This document shows positions 33,383 to 34,746 of a stretch of DNA of 34,746 nucleotides, piece after piece. Location of the stretch: NCBI GenBank assembly GCA_022703255.1, contig JAKLDZ010000010.1, positions 1-34,746 on the forward strand. The letters run 5' to 3'. A model generated the notes under the pieces. That model ran no database searches. It was not told where the DNA came from and saw nothing but the letters and a program-made list of their open reading frames with translations. Within the stretch, counting starts at the first letter, position 1, and every line of letters starts with the position of its first letter. The position numbers and the translations under genes were made by a program. This DNA is from Myxococcota bacterium. Its GTDB lineage: Bacteria; Myxococcota_A; Polyangia; Polyangiales; Polyangiaceae.

Positions 33383-34746
33383 ATGACGTCTATTCTTGGG
33401 ATATCCGCCTTCTACCACGACTCGGCCGCGGCGCTGGTCGTGGACGGGCGCATTGTGGCGGCAGCGCAGGAGGAGCGCTTCTCGCGCAGGAAGCACGACT
33501 CCGGATTCCCGAAGAAAGCAATCGAGTTCTGCCTCTCCCAGGCGGGGCTGACCGCGTCGGACCTGGACTGCGTCGGATTCTACGAGAAACCCCTCAGGAG
33601 GTTCGAGCGCCTCCTCGACACCTGGCTCTCCGAGGCCCCCCGCGGCTTCACCCAGTTCCTCCAAGCCGCTCCGATCTGGCTGCGGGAGCGCATGTATCCC
33701 GCGCGCCAGCTTCGATCGGGCCTCGGTCCCGGCTACCGGAAACGCTTCGCCTACGTCGAGCACCACGAGTCCCACGCGGCCAGCGCGTTCTTCCCCTCGC
33801 CGTTCGACGAGGCCGCGATTCTCACCCTCGACGGCGTGGGAGAGAGCGCGACTGGAACTCTCGGCTCCGGGCGCGGTCATCGCATCGAGCTGACCCACGA
33901 GCAGCGCTTTCCCCACTCCCTTGGGCTGCTGTATTCGGCGTTCACCTACTACACGGGCTTCCGCGTGAACTCCGGGGAATACAAGCTCATGGGGCTCGCC
34001 CCCTACGGGGTTCCCCGCTACGCAGACCGGATCCTGGAGCGCCTGGTCGACGTGAAACCCGACGGGTCGCTGCGGCTCGATCTTTCCTACTTCAACTATT
34101 GCCGCGGATTGACCATGACCTCTGCGCGGTTCCACAGCCTCTTCGACGGGCCCCCGAGGAAGCCGGAGTCGCCGATCACCCAGCGGGAAAAGGATCTCGC
34201 CGCGTCGATTCAGGCGGTGACCGAGCAGATCGTCCTCCGGAGCGCACGGCACCTGCGTGAGTTGACAGGGCTCGACCGGCTCTGTCTCGCAGGGGGAGTC
34301 GCGCTCAATTGCGTGGCCAACGGCAAGCTGCTTCGGGAGGGAACGTTCCGCGACATCTGGGTTCAGCCCGCGGCGGGCGACGCCGGCGGAGCCCTGGGAA
34401 CCGCGCTGTTCCTCTGGCACCAGCTGATGGGCCGGGAGCGACGGCCCGATCCTTTGGATTCCATGAGCGGCGCGCTGCTCGGTCCGGGCTACGAGGACGC
34501 CGCGATCCGACGCGCTCTCGAGGCGATCGGACTGCGGTATCGGACATTCGAGGACGACACGTCGCTCTGCGCGTTCGCCGCGGAGCTCATCGCGAGCCAG
34601 AAGGTGATTGGGTGGTTCCAGGGACGCATGGAGTTCGGTCCGCGTGCCCTCGGTGGCCGTTCGATCATCGGTTGTCCGAGCGTGCCGGGCGTGGCTGACC
34701 GCATCAATGCGCAGATCAAGTTCCGCGAGCGCTGGAGACCCTTCTG
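33383..34746 (+). CDS. NodU/CmcH-family carbamoyltransferase (3' end beyond window)
   Basis: The ATG at 33383 lies 15 bases after the K-like stop; 454 codons are visible and the frame is still open at the edge. N-terminal landmarks are G-I-S-A-F-Y-H-D-S-A-A-A, QEERFSRRKHDSGFP (29-43), HHESHAASAFF (127-137) and ILTLDGVGE (146-154). Later come G-E-Y-K-L-M-G-L-A-P-Y-G, CLAGGVALNC, and GWFQGRMEFGPRALGGRSI of the C-terminal domain. The family makes carbamoyl-adenylate from carbamoyl phosphate and ATP and moves the carbamoyl group to a hydroxyl of a sugar or natural product. Its place in the set-2 operon suggests the product carries an O-carbamoyl group, or that carbamoylation activates an intermediate. 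Confidence 0.9.
   Translation, partial: MTSILGISAFYHDSAAALVVDGRIVAAAQEERFSRRKHDSGFPKKAIEFCLSQAGLTASDLDCVGFYEKPLRRFERLLDTWLSEAPRGFTQFLQAAPIWLRERMYPARQLRSGLGPGYRKRFAYVEHHESHAASAFFPSPFDEAAILTLDGVGESATGTLGSGRGHRIELTHEQRFPHSLGLLYSAFTYYTGFRVNSGEYKLMGLAPYGVPRYADRILERLVDVKPDGSLRLDLSYFNYCRGLTMTSARFHSLFDGPPRKPESPITQREKDLAASIQAVTEQIVLRSARHLRELTGLDRLCLAGGVALNCVANGKLLREGTFRDIWVQPAAGDAGGALGTALFLWHQLMGRERRPDPLDSMSGALLGPGYEDAAIRRALEAIGLRYRTFEDDTSLCAFAAELIASQKVIGWFQGRMEFGPRALGGRSIIGCPSVPGVADRINAQIKFRERWRPF

Noticed and set aside
32015-34420. 801-codon - strand open frame antisense to the K-like and carbamoyltransferase genes
   Set aside because: The + strand genes carry clear motifs; the antisense product has none.
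14742-34746. Calling the block bacteriochlorophyll or cofactor F430 synthesis
   Set aside because: The two-reductase plus B12-radical SAM logic is similar, but there is no Mg- or Ni-chelatase or methyltransferase, and the iron proteins are NifH-like rather than BchL, BchX or CfbC.
1-34746. CRISPR arrays, tRNA or rRNA genes
   Set aside because: No regularly spaced repeat-spacer pattern and no cloverleaf or rRNA-like stretch was noticed by eye; a tRNA scan was not possible.

Overview
The window is high-GC DNA from what looks like a Myxococcota (Polyangia-like, myxobacterial-type) genome or metagenome contig. The support is the many outer-membrane-type lipoproteins with Gly/Ser/Ala-rich linkers, the Cys-rich and carboxypeptidase-regulatory-like repeats, and a secreted phosphoesterase ending in a MYXO-CTERM-like sorting tail (Cys-containing motif, hydrophobic segment, Arg cluster). 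No rRNA, tRNA or CRISPR array was seen.

Bases 1-14474 are ordinary accessory chromosome. In order they hold: a partial and probably chimeric ORF at the left edge; a degenerate formylglycine-generating-enzyme-like lipoprotein; a Cys-rich lipoprotein; an orphan lipoprotein; a decayed stretch with hairpins, an IS-end-like repeat and a truncated gene; a MYXO-CTERM metallophosphoesterase; a small DUF7710-like gene; a HipBA toxin-antitoxin pair with direct-repeat operators; a DEAH-helicase fragment; a KamA-family aminomutase whose residues point to glutamate rather than lysine; and a large repeat-domain lipoprotein.

Bases 14742-34746 (right edge) form one dense block of redox enzymes and are the notable part. 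There are four radical SAM proteins with an N-terminal cobalamin-binding-like domain, two SPASM-type radical SAM proteins, a UPF0104/LPG-synthase-like membrane protein, a DUF362 protein with a C-terminal two-cluster ferredoxin, and a NodU/CmcH-type carbamoyltransferase that runs off the end. With them are two complete nitrogenase-like sets. Set 1 is a D-like/K-like pair in the central + operon, with a NifH-like gene downstream on the - strand. Set 2 is NifH-D-K in one overlapping + operon. The two nifH genes are head to head across 143 bases.

The NifH-like proteins keep the Walker A motif and both [4Fe-4S] cysteines and are close to true NifH. The catalytic pairs lack recognisable counterparts of the FeMo-cofactor Cys/His ligands and keep only about three of the six P-cluster cysteines. 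By analogy with dark-operative protochlorophyllide reductase (BchNB) and CfbD, I infer two ATP-dependent low-potential reductases acting on organic substrates, not nitrogenases. Together with the radical SAM enzymes, ferredoxin, membrane protein and carbamoyltransferase, this looks like an anaerobic pathway for a multiply reduced, carbon-skeleton-modified, carbamoylated small molecule or lipid. The product is unknown, and I know of no described pathway with this gene set.
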